Assembly: GCA_947462335.1 (NCBI GenBank)
Contig: OX381704.1
Span: 28,791,955 to 28,855,954, forward strand
Length of the DNA stretch: 64,000 nt
Reading direction: 5' to 3'
Source of the DNA: Harmothoe impar
Lineage: Eukaryota; Annelida; Polychaeta; Phyllodocida; Polynoidae
How positions within the stretch are numbered: the first letter of the stretch is position 1; every line of letters starts with the position of its first letter. Under the pieces are notes generated by a model. That model had not been told where the DNA came from. It worked only from the letters and a program-made list of their open reading frames with translations, and did not search any database. Below, piece by piece: positions 40,801 through 51,452 of the stretch. The position numbers were made by a program, and so were the translations under genes.

Positions 40801-42231
40801 TCCAGAATAGAGGGTCCTGTGGCTACAATTGTGGGCCCTAAATTGAAAATTCAAAAGGTGAATTTACAACGATTAAAACCCGCCCCAGAAGGTTTTGATG
40901 TATTGCAGCATAGCCGGCCCATGACACGTGCTCAAAAAGGGAAAGTGCAAAAAGAAATGAAAATTATGCAAACGAGGGGGGAGGAGAGTGACTGGGATGA
41001 AACATCGCAACAAGATGTTCAGTTGGACCATTTCATACCTTACAACGTCATTAATCAAACTCAAAACGGGGAGGGAGTAGAAAGGACACTACCTCAGCCA
41101 GAAACAAGGGGGGTAGGGAAAGATATAGAAAGAAGGGTAGGGGACAAAGGGGGCGCAAAGGTGGGGGCCAGGGTGTATAATACAGGAGGTCTTACAGCGG
41201 GGGAGGGCAATCCCCGCCCAGGAGGACAGGTTTTAGACCATGTATACATTCCACACCCAGAAAACAATGAGACAGGGGAGGGGGTATATGAAGAAAATAG
41301 AACAGAACGCCCGCGTAGAATGGGGGTACACTATCAAAGGGAGGCTATGATTACGAGACAACAAAGTAAAAGTCCTAAAAATAAAAGGAAGGAATGTCAT
41401 CATTTGGACCCAAACAAAGAGCTAACACAGCCCATTGTAACTAGCGACAGGTTTAACACAAATGTAAATGAAGGTGGGGGGCAGTCTCTAATTCCGCCGG
41501 CCAATGCAAATGACATGCCTAATGCCGCCACGTTGGCCCCGGGGGTGGTTCACACCGAAGTAGGTGTTGATTTACCCATGGTACAACAACTCACATGTAC
41601 CAGAAAAGACCAATTAATTAACGATGTCGACCCGTTAAGTGGGTGTGTAGCAGGGACAGATACACCAACCCAGAGGGGGGATACAATTACGCTTTCACCG
41701 GGTGTTAATCCGACACATACACCCACGTTAGGGGTAACGCCCCCTACAAATAACATCCAATTACAGGATGAAAGAGAGTTAGGTGCTAATGCAATGCTTA
41801 CAGGATCGGGCGAAACCTCAATTATTCATGAATCAGGGGAGGGAGAAACAATAGTACAGGACTCGACAGGACTGGAAAGGGGAGCAGGCCTGAATAGAGA
41901 GGAGGCGGACGCATTTTATCAATGCTCAAAGGGGGAGGGGGATCAAAGGGATTCCGAGCATTATTCAAAGGGGGTTACAATTACAGAAGGTGTGCATAGT
42001 ATGCAAACAGAAAAATTAACCAGCTGTGATATACATGAGACCGACAGGCAGGGTATACATAACACTGACATATTAATACCACAAGTGGTAGTACAACAAA
42101 GAATGCCGACAGAGCAAGGGGTGGTGCCACCTAGTGAAGCATTGGGTGACTTTAGGCATGTAATTGGACCATTAACAAGGGGATTAACAAAGGGCGTCGC
42201 ACAAGGGAGGGGGGAGGAGGGAGGTAACTAA
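37864..42231 (+). CDS. Pol of the gypsy element (protease, RT, RNase H, integrase)
   Basis: The frame is open from 37750, but translation probably enters at 37864 by the -1 shift. Numbering from the codon at 37750: protease active site LIDSGAARS at about 62-70; RT catalytic YLDD at 369-372; RNase H YTDSS at about 516 and ITDHKPLKS further on; integrase zinc domain HAQIGHQ...CGVCARH at about 718-760; integrase catalytic core IDMIGP, DRGNEF and TERLNR, with 35 residues between the second Asp and the Glu. A GPY/F-like module follows (YDHGYIISRIEGPVATIVGP). The last about 430 residues are hydrophilic with no domain I recognise, an unusually long tail. The frame is intact. Confidence 0.93.
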   Translation, partial: KLVGAGDNRVKVTIPVEGILMNTLIDSGAARSMMAESRWRDICSKTNQPLALRQGVQLRSLSGHPLPTKGIATIQVLGKLIDFYVTPTMSHDVLLGIDALNLLEMTLNCAENPVDKRILLGGYSFKWGVRDVEIAGIDGAHVEIDYWMQQFPELFSRKDRVLGVASGIEMTIDVQGAAPINQRPYRLALHKRKMVDEEIDRLLEQGIISPSRSPWASPLNMVTKKDGSLRCCVDFRKVNDVTKKDAHPLPHIQDIFDSLVGSEVYSVLDLKSAYFQCLVKPECREITAFVSHRGLFEFNRMPMGMSNSPGIWQRHINSVLAPFLGKTVMVYLDDIIVYSKSSADHTKHLRQVMEALCTNDMTLNSKKCTFRGRKVKLLGYIVSKDGISPDPEKVEAIRDMAPPENIKAVQRFLGMSGYYRQTIEGYSEKAAPLVELTRGGARFEWTAKREKAWTELKMALTSEQVMAFPRLDAPFRLYTDSSYFSIGGVLTQVDSKGLERPIHYFSKALKQGQVRWATVEKEAYAVIYALRKLRPYLHGAQFTIITDHKPLKSLFLSEIKNTRIQRWAVLLAEYSAPIEYRRGAYNVRADMLSRVKRKLPCVNVCVGATYATQWEDPYLDREELITLQQTLPQYAMGRREEDEYLIIDHVLYTLSPPPGGRVHPRIVVPPSLTSELILKIHAQIGHQGLDRSLKRVQEAYKWSKMRKTVFEEVRKCGVCARHQLKKTYAPPTQMPIPSVPGEVLGIDMIGPMPQSQWGNKYAIVIIDHCSGWAEIVPVPDKKAKNVVSFLERDFFPRNSTPWVLISDRGNEFTCKSVRDFLKKKHVDYRYTSAYKASTNGKTERLNRTVKTMIAKLVDAKAHRWEDVLPQALESYRNSVSTVTGFTPFFLHHGRHPRNPAQFPHIIPPGQDIKVLASRVEELAKAHYLARENEKGQRERNMTRLAKREKAPEYFEGQQVLLENIDKTSFQPKYDHGYIISRIEGPVATIVGPKLKIQKVNLQRLKPAPEGFDVLQHSRPMTRAQKGKVQKEMKIMQTRGEESDWDETSQQDVQLDHFIPYNVINQTQNGEGVERTLPQPETRGVGKDIERRVGDKGGAKVGARVYNTGGLTAGEGNPRPGGQVLDHVYIPHPENNETGEGVYEENRTERPRRMGVHYQREAMITRQQSKSPKNKRKECHHLDPNKELTQPIVTSDRFNTNVNEGGGQSLIPPANANDMPNAATLAPGVVHTEVGVDLPMVQQLTCTRKDQLINDVDPLSGCVAGTDTPTQRGDTITLSPGVNPTHTPTLGVTPPTNNIQLQDERELGANAMLTGSGETSIIHESGEGETIVQDSTGLERGAGLNREEADAFYQCSKGEGDQRDSEHYSKGVTITEGVHSMQTEKLTSCDIHETDRQGIHNTDILIPQVVVQQRMPTEQGVVPPSEALGDFRHVIGPLTRGLTKGVAQGRGEEGGN

Positions 42232-42434
42232 ATAAATGTAAAGTGAGAGGATTGTTTCAAACGTTTATTTAACAGGGGGAGGGAGGTGGGGGGAGGGGGG
42301 GGGGGCAACAGGACCGCCAAGTGGAAAAGGGGAGGGGCCTAATGGGGGGGAGAGGGCAGGTATGTGGTGTCAGCACAGTGTGTCGTTTTGGGTCAGACTG
42401 ACGGTCGTCGTGTGCATGGTGTGTTGGTGTTATC
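42232..42434 (+). other. Purine-rich pol-env spacer
   Basis: It contains a long G-run-rich tract (about 42271-42304) that could form G-quadruplex on plus or act as an internal polypurine primer. Env expression is presumably from a spliced RNA; a splice acceptor was not assigned. Confidence 0.5.
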
Positions 42435-44294
42435 ATGAAATTGGTGCTGATATTGTGTTGGACTTGGTGGCTGTACACCGCAAGTTCCAACCTACTGGAG
42501 GAGGATGGTGTGTTGGTGGAGGACAAAGGGGTGACGAGGGTAGTTGCAGGCGCCTGGTCAGTCATCGTCATACTGCAGGCACCTTTCCCACCAAATATCA
42601 CCATTTTACATGAACAGTTATGTGAATACCAATCATCATTACAGAGCCATCTCTCAGCCGCGGATAAATTCGTATGGAAGATACGTATGGACACCATCAT
42701 CAACCACCTGGAGATGGGCGGAGCACAGGTAGAGGACAGGTACACATCATCAAGAACACGTAGGGGTGCCGCTGACTTCCTGGGGAGGATCGGAAATTAC
42801 CTGTTTGGTCTAGCCATGGATAGCGACGTACAAAAGGTGTCAAGGATCGTAGACGAGCTAGGAACACAGGTGACAAACGTTATCAGTAATGAGAAAAACA
42901 TGATGACCGCCATCAATGCAACGCAGACACTAACAAAACAAAACAATGATCATATTTTGTTGTTGGAAACAAAGACAAATGAACTTGTGACGTTTATTAA
43001 TCACATGGTAAAGGAAACAGAGTTGCGTTTCAATGCTATAAGGAAACTGCAAATCCACCGAATTATTGATGAAACATTTAATGTATTAGAAACAGTAGTG
43101 CAGAAATATTTGATTGAAGCAACTCAATTCCATGCTAAAAGGCTACAACTTGAAAGAGGTCAGCTGTCACGAGAGGTGTTAGAACCAAAACAACTGGTGG
43201 CAATATTGTATATGCTCAGTGCCAGAGGGCATGTTCCTATGGACATTCACTGGTATTATAGAAACATGCCAATATTTCCCATTTGGGAAACGCCTACAGG
43301 ACAATTAGCGTTTAAGGTGATCATTCCAGCAGCAAGTAAAGAACAATATCTATATTATAATTTTTTATACTTCCCCATCCCATTTAGCACGAATCTCACA
43401 AGAACCATAAAAGGCAGGGCTAAATTAGCCATATCGACTGAGACTGGTGTGTCTTTTGAACCAAGTAATGACATCTGTATTGGAAATCGACCAGTGTTGT
43501 GCTACCCAATTATACAACACAACACTCAAACTTGTGAGACAAACTTGATTATGGGGAGAAAACCAACATTATGTAATGTGTCAATTGCATCCAATGTTCA
43601 ATCAGGTTCGCTAGTATATCGCTCGAAAGAATTGTTGTCAAGAGTTATTATCATTGCATACAAAACGGCGCGTTGTGTATTAAGATGCCCAGGTAAAAGC
43701 CCTAAGCAAATCATAGTACGCGGGGTACATACTCTAATGTTAGATAACATGTGTTCTTTAGAGGCCTACAATTGGAAATTAAGAGGTATAGATACGGGTA
43801 CATCCACTGTGACAGTAGGTTACAAAGCTCCACTAAAGCTACCGGGAATCAACTTCACATGGCCAAAGTATGTACATCCTAAGGTTCTGCAGGAACTAAA
43901 AATACACCAAAGGGTGGTACTGCCAATGGCCCAAGTCCCAAACTGGGACACCCAAAAATATGAACTGCAAATGACCCCGGATCAGGCGGAGGCGGTGGCA
44001 TGGCATGTATCAGGAGTGACTTTGGCGATAATATCGATAATGTCCGGGATTACTGCTACTTTAATATTACGAATCTATGTTAACAAGAGATTTATACATA
44101 AATTGAGGTCTCAGGTAATAGCGTCAGCATCCCTGACCAATGAAGGGATCAGACCAAACACCATGACGGTGGCCATAGAAAACCATATCGAGCCTAATAT
44201 CCAGGTGGACGTCGAAATGCAACCACTGAGAGGGGTAGATTCAGAAGAGAAAGTAATAAAAACTGGATTGTACCCCCGGCTACAAGATAAATAG
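42435..44294 (+). CDS. Env-like class I fusion glycoprotein of the gypsy element
   Basis: 619 residues. A hydrophobic signal peptide covers about residues 1-17. A basic furin-type site ends at Arg110 and is followed by a hydrophobic, Gly-rich presumed fusion peptide (111-127). Then come heptad-like helical segments (about 130-240), several Asn-linked glycosylation sequons and paired cysteines (about 350-460). One transmembrane segment lies at about 524-548, with a tail of about 70 residues. The arrangement resembles F-type envelope proteins of errantiviruses and related insect viruses (family knowledge). It is an old-virus-derived gene in the genome; the frame is unbroken. Whether it is functional is unknown. 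Confidence 0.82.
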   Translation: MKLVLILCWTWWLYTASSNLLEEDGVLVEDKGVTRVVAGAWSVIVILQAPFPPNITILHEQLCEYQSSLQSHLSAADKFVWKIRMDTIINHLEMGGAQVEDRYTSSRTRRGAADFLGRIGNYLFGLAMDSDVQKVSRIVDELGTQVTNVISNEKNMMTAINATQTLTKQNNDHILLLETKTNELVTFINHMVKETELRFNAIRKLQIHRIIDETFNVLETVVQKYLIEATQFHAKRLQLERGQLSREVLEPKQLVAILYMLSARGHVPMDIHWYYRNMPIFPIWETPTGQLAFKVIIPAASKEQYLYYNFLYFPIPFSTNLTRTIKGRAKLAISTETGVSFEPSNDICIGNRPVLCYPIIQHNTQTCETNLIMGRKPTLCNVSIASNVQSGSLVYRSKELLSRVIIIAYKTARCVLRCPGKSPKQIIVRGVHTLMLDNMCSLEAYNWKLRGIDTGTSTVTVGYKAPLKLPGINFTWPKYVHPKVLQELKIHQRVVLPMAQVPNWDTQKYELQMTPDQAEAVAWHVSGVTLAIISIMSGITATLILRIYVNKRFIHKLRSQVIASASLTNEGIRPNTMTVAIENHIEPNIQVDVEMQPLRGVDSEEKVIKTGLYPRLQDK

Positions 44295-44375
44295 TCGTAT
44301 GATAAAACAAGCCACAAGGGTAAGGGCCGGTGGTACGTGTGTTTCACATGCGTGAAAGTTATGGGGGGGACTGGT

Positions 44376-44864
44376 TGTAATGGTCACTTTATGAATTATA
44401 TCTGACGACCAAGGTAAAATGACAAGTTTGGTTTGGATATGTGTTATATATTAATTAAGGACTATTATCAATGTTATCATGTTTAATATGTTTATCATAT
44501 GTTAATGCACCCAGGATTACCCAGCAGCAAGGGGGTGTATCCCTGAAGGCTGGGGGATGCAAACATGATACAGGTACCTACCACACAGGTTGGAGTCAAA
44601 TGCTAATTACAAGGCAGGAGGGGGGAGGGGGAAAGGGTTACATAACAGGTAACATGGAGCAATAGTGTAGTACCTCCAGGGGAGGGGGGGATTAAATGGG
44701 AACCAATGGGAAGCTAGCTAAACTATTGATTGACAGCCCCCGCGCTGACACTGCACTGTATATATGTTGAGGATACATTAAAGAATACCAGAGTTCACTT
44801 AACCTGTGGTTGGATCGTTTCATTTATCATACATCTATAGATAACCCAAATACCTCCCGTTACA
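44376..44864 (+). repeat. 3' LTR
   Basis: The same 489 bp as the 5' LTR, followed directly by the target duplication ACTC. Confidence 0.93.
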
Positions 44865-44868
44865 ACTC

Positions 44869-45782
44869 GGTGCTGCCACGTGATGTCATTTTTTAACACT
44901 AACTTATCAAAGCCCACCAGAATATAAATAGTAGCTGAAATTAGAGTCTTGTTTTGTACATATTAAGGATCTCTTGTCAAAATAAATGACAGATTATAAT
45001 AGGGAAAGGGTTATACAATCATCTGAGATACAAATGAAGATAATATAGGTTTGAGTGTGCCAAGTAGTATAGCAGCTTTAAGTTACCTTAAATGCATGTC
45101 ATTCAAAGAATACCACTCATGCTACCACTCTCCCCTACTATAATGTCACGCCACAAAACCCTTTATTTTACCATCAACTATTGTATTATGTAATATTGGC
45201 GAGAACTTGAGTCATTTTAATGTAAAAATAATTCAATTGGAATCGTTTTTATTGCTTAAAAATATCAAATGTTCTGGCAGTATAAGGCAGGAAACAATCA
45301 GTGGCCGTTTGTCTAGATTTTTTTCAATTCTTTGATAACAGTCTTTGGACAGTACTTTTTGCAAGTCAGTGTATGCATCTAAGGCATGCATCTAAGTATT
45401 TTGCCCCCATGTGCCTCATTGTATAGGCCTACCCCTTTCATCCACCCATCACAGCCCACAGTACTGCCCAACCCGTACAGTTCACTATAACCCCTTCAGG
45501 ACATCCTAATTTATACATTACATCATGATCATAACCCTTATTAGGGCTGAATCATTTATTGCCAGCTGGGGGTGGGGGCGTTTTAGAGGTTATTTGCTTT
45601 CCTGGGTATAACATTTTATGATAACATGATATTTCAAAATGTATGTATATATTAGATACATATTGTTTCTTTACATCTTGATATTTTTTTATTAGTCAGA
45701 TATTGAAATGAAGTACACTAAGACCTTAAATGGAAGTGTCCCACTTTAGCTGAAGGTGTTAGGTAAAGTGGGACAGGTAGAC
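44869..45782. other. No gene seen
   Basis: AT-rich intergenic sequence. A short inverted pair (TGTCCCACTTTAGCTGA at about 45737 and TCAGGTTAAGTGGGACA at 45783) borders the next element. Confidence 0.5.
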
Positions 45783-46683
45783 TCAGGTTAAGTGGGACAC
45801 TATATTAATCCCCTTTCTCAGAGTAGCATTCCCCGATATGTCCATATTTTGATTCATAATGAGAAGAAATATCATAGCAAATGTCATTACAATACTTAGT
45901 TGTGTAAATAATACTAAATTATTAAGTATAACAGCAAGAATAGGGCTTTGTTCGTGCTCCAGATTGTGGTTCATCTAGTGACTTAACTCATGATCGATAT
46001 CTAGATGAGCGAACCATTGGCTTCCATCAACGAACCATTGACTTCCATCATAATTCAGATAATTATTGTGAGATTTCTTACCTTTAATGATTTTTAATCA
46101 TACATTATGATGTTGAATGGTGAAATCTGTAGCAAATTCATTTAGATTTGCTATTTGTGATATATATATTGAGGCTAAAGCCATAGAAATCATTAACCAA
46201 TACTACTTTCTTACAATTTATGGAAATTATTGCCATTTACAGTTATCTATAGTGATTAATATGCCCCTGAAATGCTCTTGCATTACTACCTCATTAACAA
46301 AACATTTCATTTTAGATGCTTACAAATAAGAGTATGAGCTATATAATTAGGCATTATAACATTATTTAGCACTTTGTAAAAATAAGTTGAGGATAGAGAT
46401 TCAGTTAGGGTACAAATATGTTGTCATGTGACATATTAAATGCAGTGCGGCTAGCCCACAATTAAGCCCACATGCACAGTATTTTGGCAGTTTTACATTT
46501 AAACTCTGTGTACTGGGCTATTTAGGCCACATTGGTTAAGGTATTTCAGATATTTCTTATATTTTGGTTTAAAAGAATAAATACTGAACCTATTTGATGT
46601 GTTTGACATTTTCTACTATTCGTACCAAATGTGTGAATGGTACATGAAGTCAGAGTATGGCTTAAGTGTCCTACTTTACCTGA
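45783..46683. mobile_element. Possible 901-bp nonautonomous TIR element
   Basis: TCAGGTTAAGTGGGACACT at the left matches the inverse of the right end (TCAGGTAAAGTAGGACACT) at 17 of 19 bases. The interior is AT-rich without coding frames. A target duplication was not resolved. Confidence 0.5.
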
Positions 46684-46716
46684 ATCAACCCTATCCATGG
46701 AGTACACCATAATGCC

Positions 46717-47656
46717 TTCAGGTAGGGTGGCCGGAGGTATTTTGCAAATTTATCCGAGCTATATGTATCATACATGTTCAGAAAGCCCCAAATCTCGCAT
46801 TTAACAAAATACCATTCTGACGATGGGTTACCAATCAGAACACTGACAGTAGCTGATTACAGATACCTCACCCCTCAAACCTTTCTGACAGATATGGAGA
46901 GATATATATCATACACATATGGTATCAATGTCTCAGCCATAGCACTCAGCTGCTGCAGTGTCTAAGGAGTGAACTAATTTCACCACCATTTAACCTCTAT
47001 AGCTCAATGACACAGGCTCCGTCTGGTGGCATTTCTCTAAGGTAAATCACTTAGATTCGAGGTTGATACCCTAATATGGGCTCCAGGAGATAGCCTGACG
47101 CTGGCTGGCGGTAGGTTGAATCATTTCCATTCCAAATGCATCATTTTCAGCTCATTTAGCTCTATTTTCAGTAGTCTATCGTAAACTACCAATTAAAGAT
47201 TTCTAAGAAAATAATTGAGCTAAAAATTATGAATTTTAGCTGGCTTATCTGTTAAAGATAAAATTGTGTCAAGTCATCATAGGACTCCCTATAGCATACC
47301 TGCATACAAGATGCTTTAAACAAAAAAAGAATTTCATTGATACATGGATTTGCCTTCAACCAGTGAATATTCTCCCAAAGGACAGGTTCAAGAGACCACC
47401 CACTTATAAAGCTCAAACGAGACTCAAAATCTGAAGGTCTGTCAAAATTGCCCCTGATTTACATCATGAATAACAATTTATGTGGCTAATTTCAGTATGT
47501 ATAGTACAGACCTCTTCAATATCTTCTGATACCAACTTACTAGCAGTCTTTATCTGCTCCCCAGCCAAAATAGGAAGACATCATAAAGGGGTCATTTAAC
47601 ATAGGATCAGATACAGACTGGGCAATCAGTTGGACCCTCCGGCCACCCTACTTCAG
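46717..47656. mobile_element. 930-bp nonautonomous DNA transposon, 5-bp duplication
   Basis: 16-bp perfect TIRs GTAGGGTGGCCGGAGG (46722-46737) and its inverse (47636-47651) are flanked by TTCAG on both sides (46717-46721, 47652-47656). No transposase frame is inside. The superfamily is not assigned. Confidence 0.85.
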
Positions 47657-50234
47657 GACACCCATCTTTTTCAATAGTTACTATTTAGCCTACTAGATGG
47701 CGCATGGGAGCAGGCCCTCTTCTCTCCTATCAATGGTTCTTGCCTCCACTACTAGGTCTGTAAGTGGCGTGACAATGTCCATGTGACTGCGTGAGTGTGC
47801 CTCTTGAGAGTGAGAAAGATGTGTTAAAAACTATGATGTCAAACTCTTCAAATATTGAAACTCGGATATCAACTTTAAAACCAGTTAAAAAATTTCGATA
47901 CCAAGGTGTCTGAACATTTGGCTGCAACACACCCCGGAACACACCTCTTGTCTCTGAGGGAAGCGGACACTTACCGAAGAGCAGCTACAAGTGCATGTAT
48001 AGCTCTCCATGGATAATTACATAGCAGGGGCGGATCCAGAGGGGAGGGGAGTGTGCAGACGCCCTCCCCTTTTTTTGGAATTATATTTTGATCCGCCGTG
48101 ATTATATTGGTATATTTGGTGGAACTCCTGTTCAAATGAGGTGGGGGGGGGGGGAGGTCTTGGTCAGAGTAAGACAAATAATGATGAAGGTATGGGAAAA
48201 AGCCTCACAAGGGGATGGGCGGGTGTTGGAGATTGTCCATATTTGTGTGACATATATTACTTTATGGACGCCCCCCAAAAGGTCCAACAGTTGTATTTTG
48301 TTTAGATATAATCATAAATGAGGGCCGGGCACCGCAAGGTACACGTTGACATGGGTATAAATGGCAATCTTGGCAAAAGCTCCGGTGAAAAACTTACTGT
48401 TTAATGTTTCGAAAGTGGACCTTTGTTTAGGAAAATCTTGGTGAAAAAGAACCCTTGCTAGCTAAACACAAGTGTATGTATTTAATGAGGTTCATTTTAA
48501 AAAAAAACAAAAAAAAACCATTGTGGCTCTATGGGTCAAAAGTGACCTGGCGACCTGGGCTGTTTTCCTGGCGACTTGGTGCGGCCTGGTGCACTCATTT
48601 AAGCGACCTGGCGACTTTTGGAAAAAAATGGCTACAGTAAAGGTAGTCCAAAAAGGCGACTTTTCGACCTTAAGCCATTAATTTCGGCGACTTTCCGACC
48701 TGAGGAGTGGGGGGGACCCCACTGCACCCCACTATTTTCCAAAGTAGGAGGTCGATATCTTTCGGCGCATTTGGCAAGGGTACGCCAATAATTCCATGCG
48801 CCCCCTGTAATTGATTAATGAACACCCCTTTACCCTCCCAACAGGACCCTCCTACCTCTATCCTATACCCGCTGCTACAAAAGAGCAGCATGCATGCTCG
48901 CTAGGCGGCGTGGGGTGGCGGCGAACGCTGCTCCCGGCACCTCCTCCAGTCTACGTGCGGCGCGCGCACAGTGCGGAACGCCGACGCACTGCTACCTCGG
49001 CGATACTGGCCCGCTGCGGCCGTCACGTGAACTACATCTAGGCCACATGTTGTCCCCTCCCCACTCTCTTTGGGAACAGGCACAGAGGGACAGCAGCCAG
49101 CAAGGCGGTCACATGTTCCACGGACCGTTACACTATCCTCATACCCCCTATCTGTAAGGAGGGTTTTGGACAACCAGGGCTTTGCAGCAGAACTGTGTTG
49201 TTAGATGCTGAGCTCTCATGGTTTATGACATATACATTGGCCTGGCTCAGTACTGGTTAAGTTAGTTTTTTTTACATACTACATGTACCCGGATTTACGT
49301 CAACAACAATGCAACATGTACTCTGAGCTACTCCAGTGGACCTAGTGCAGTGTGGAGCAGCTCAAGCGTATACTACTACATAGCTGGTGGGAGTACATAG
49401 TACACTCAGTTACTGGAGGAACACAGGGGTGTGTGCCCAAGGACGCACGGGTGTCACCCCCAGCGTTATACCCCACAGGGTTTATGAACAAGAAGTCAGT
49501 GGGACATCACAAAAGAGTACTTTGTTCTCTGGTGGAAGTCAATAGTGTCTTTCATATTAAGTCAGTGGAATGAGGTTAGGCGACTGTGGTTGTGTCTAGG
49601 TTGCGTGTTGGGATTGAGCAGCTCAAACAAAGTAACACGTATTGTTAAAGCAGCCCCGCCATCATTACACATATCCTGGTATGACTAATGACATAATGGT
49701 ATTCTACCACCAGTCTTTCTGCCTCCCGGTGCCAGCGGTCTGAATGACATGGCCTCCATCCAGTCTATACACAGGAGGAGGTAATGCCAGTGTGTAGAAG
49801 AACCCAGGAGGAGAGGGCTAGCTACTCCAAGCACTGTGTGTATACACACACACGCGTTTTACCTTACCGTTACGTCATCATCTACGCGGGTCTAGGGCAG
49901 AGGTTCTTTTTCTCACGCTAGTGGATTTACTATAGCTCATCCAGGCCCAGCCCATGATCCCAAAACCAGACACACACGTGTATACAATGTAGGACAGCAT
50001 GGAGATTTGACCCTGGAGTAGTTTCACAGGATTAATATAATAGAACTGTGTTATTGTCTAAAAGCCTATCTATTTTCACATCGTATATACTATACGTAGC
50101 TGGGATTACTCGTTTACTGGTATCACATAATACAATTCAGTGTTTATTGGAATGGTTATTCCCGGGAGGCACAGATACCCGATAGTCCAATTACGTGGAT
50201 TAGTGAATGAATTACCACAACGGCCATCATAACC
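47657..50234. other. Upstream of plexin: no gene, one MITE end
   Basis: No convincing coding frame. An isolated family 1 MITE end (CCCCCTGTAATTGATTAATG, then AACACCCC) lies at 48801-48828. 48520-48690 repeats GCGACCTGG/GCGACTTT loosely. 48890-49040 is GC-rich. 49840-49860 has a short CACA microsatellite. The plexin promoter or a 5' exon could be in the last part, but no site was decisive. Confidence 0.5.
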
Positions 50235-51452
50235 ATGCCCACTCTAACTATCATAAAGCACCCTCTGAGGGAGACCCATCTATTGTTAATACTGTTCCTG
50301 CTGGGCCTGTCGGCTATGCTGGCTAGGGGCAGTAGCAGCAGCTTACAAATGGCCAAGTACGAGGAGGCGCGCTCCCTCACCCAGCTCCAGAAGGTGGTCG
50401 TCGACCCCAGTGGTGACGTCATCGTCGGCGGCCGGAACTGGTTACTGCGTCTGGACGCCGACCTGCAGTTACAAGAATCGGACCGGACAGGACCCGTCAA
50501 CTCTACAGGTGACCTGGACTCCTCCATGGCGGCAGCAGCAGGGCAGCACCTGGAGGACAACGACGCCAGCCTCCTGGTGCAGGTTCCGGTGGCAGGTCGG
50601 CGGAAGTTGGTGTTGTGGTGCGGGACGGCGCGGCGCGGGGTGTGCACGGTGTACAGTGCGGGTAACCTGGGGCACCACGAGCGGCTACCTGCCGACAACA
50701 CCCTCAACCTGCTCGGTAACGCCAAGAGCGCCGTGGCCTTCTTCGGCAAGGGTGATTTGTTAATGCATCGACGTAACAACCCTGTGACGCCCGGACAGGC
50801 CCTGTACGTGGGCGCCTCGTACGACGGGCGCCCTATGGAGTACGTGACCAAGGCCGTGTCGGCGCGCGCCCTCCTGAGGACCTCCGACCAGAAGTACAAC
50901 ATCTCCTACCTGCTGGACGTCCCCAGATTAAACCAGACCAGCGCCACCGACATCGTGGCCTCCCTCAAGACCTCCTTCCTCGTGGACTACATCTACGGCT
51001 TTGAACACGAGGGTTTCTCCTACTTCCTGACGGTCCAGAAGCCGTTGCCGTACGACAGTCACGGCTACGTGACGCACCTGGTGCGGGTGTGTCAGGGGGA
51101 CCTGCAGTTTAACTCGTACACTGAGATCCAGCTCTACTGCAGGAAGATGGAGTACCAGCCCACACACTACGACATAGCACGAGCTGCTCACCTGGCCGAG
51201 GCCGGCGAGCAGCTCAGCCAGAAGTATGGCTTCAAGCAGGGTGAGCAGGTGCTGTATGTGGCCTTTGGGTGGGGCCGGCAGGGGGAGGACGGCAACCAGG
51301 CCGCACCTGAGAATGGGTCGTCCGTGTGCATGTATCCCATGAGCACGGTGAGAGAGGCATTCACCAAGGCACAGACTGACTGTTACCGAGGCAAGGCCGA
51401 GTGGCCATCCTGGATCGTGACAGGGGGTGAACACGCCCGCTGTCAAGCTGTG
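50235..51452 (+). CDS. Plexin, first coding exon (sema domain, N-terminal part)
   Basis: Plexins are cell-surface receptors for semaphorins in axon guidance and cell migration. The ATG at 50235 opens a protein with a signal peptide (hydrophobic LLLILFLLGLSAMLARGS, about residues 15-32). The start of a sema beta-propeller follows (VVVDPSGDVIVGGRNWLLRL; DRTGPVNST; VLWCGTARRGVC). The exon encodes 406 residues and ends at donor GCTGTG|GTAAGT (51453) in phase 0. A single large exon carrying most of the sema domain is also how vertebrate plexin genes are built. It is notably GC-rich compared with its flanks. Plexin A-like versus B-like is not settled. Confidence 0.9.

Larger units (their letters stand above)
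35905..44868 (+). mobile_element. Full-length Ty3/gypsy element with env-like ORF
   Basis: Two LTRs of 489 bp that look identical bound gag, pol and a third env-like ORF, all unbroken. The insertion is flanked by the 4-bp duplication ACTC (35905-35908 and 44865-44868). Protease, RT, RNase H then integrase is the Ty3/gypsy order. Presence of an env-like gene makes it errantivirus-like (an endogenous retrovirus of invertebrates). LTR identity implies a recent insertion. A primer-binding-site candidate TGGAACCTACCGGCAG lies 2 bases after the 5' LTR (36400-36415), and a purine tract ATGGGGGGGA ends a few bases before the 3' LTR. Confidence 0.95.

Noticed and set aside
42435..44294. Domesticated syncytin-like host gene
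   Set aside because: It sits inside a complete element with identical LTRs, so there is no sign of separate host retention.
50156..50902. 248-residue minus-strand frame
   Set aside because: It is a shadow of the GC-rich plexin exon, which has clear sema homology and a good donor.
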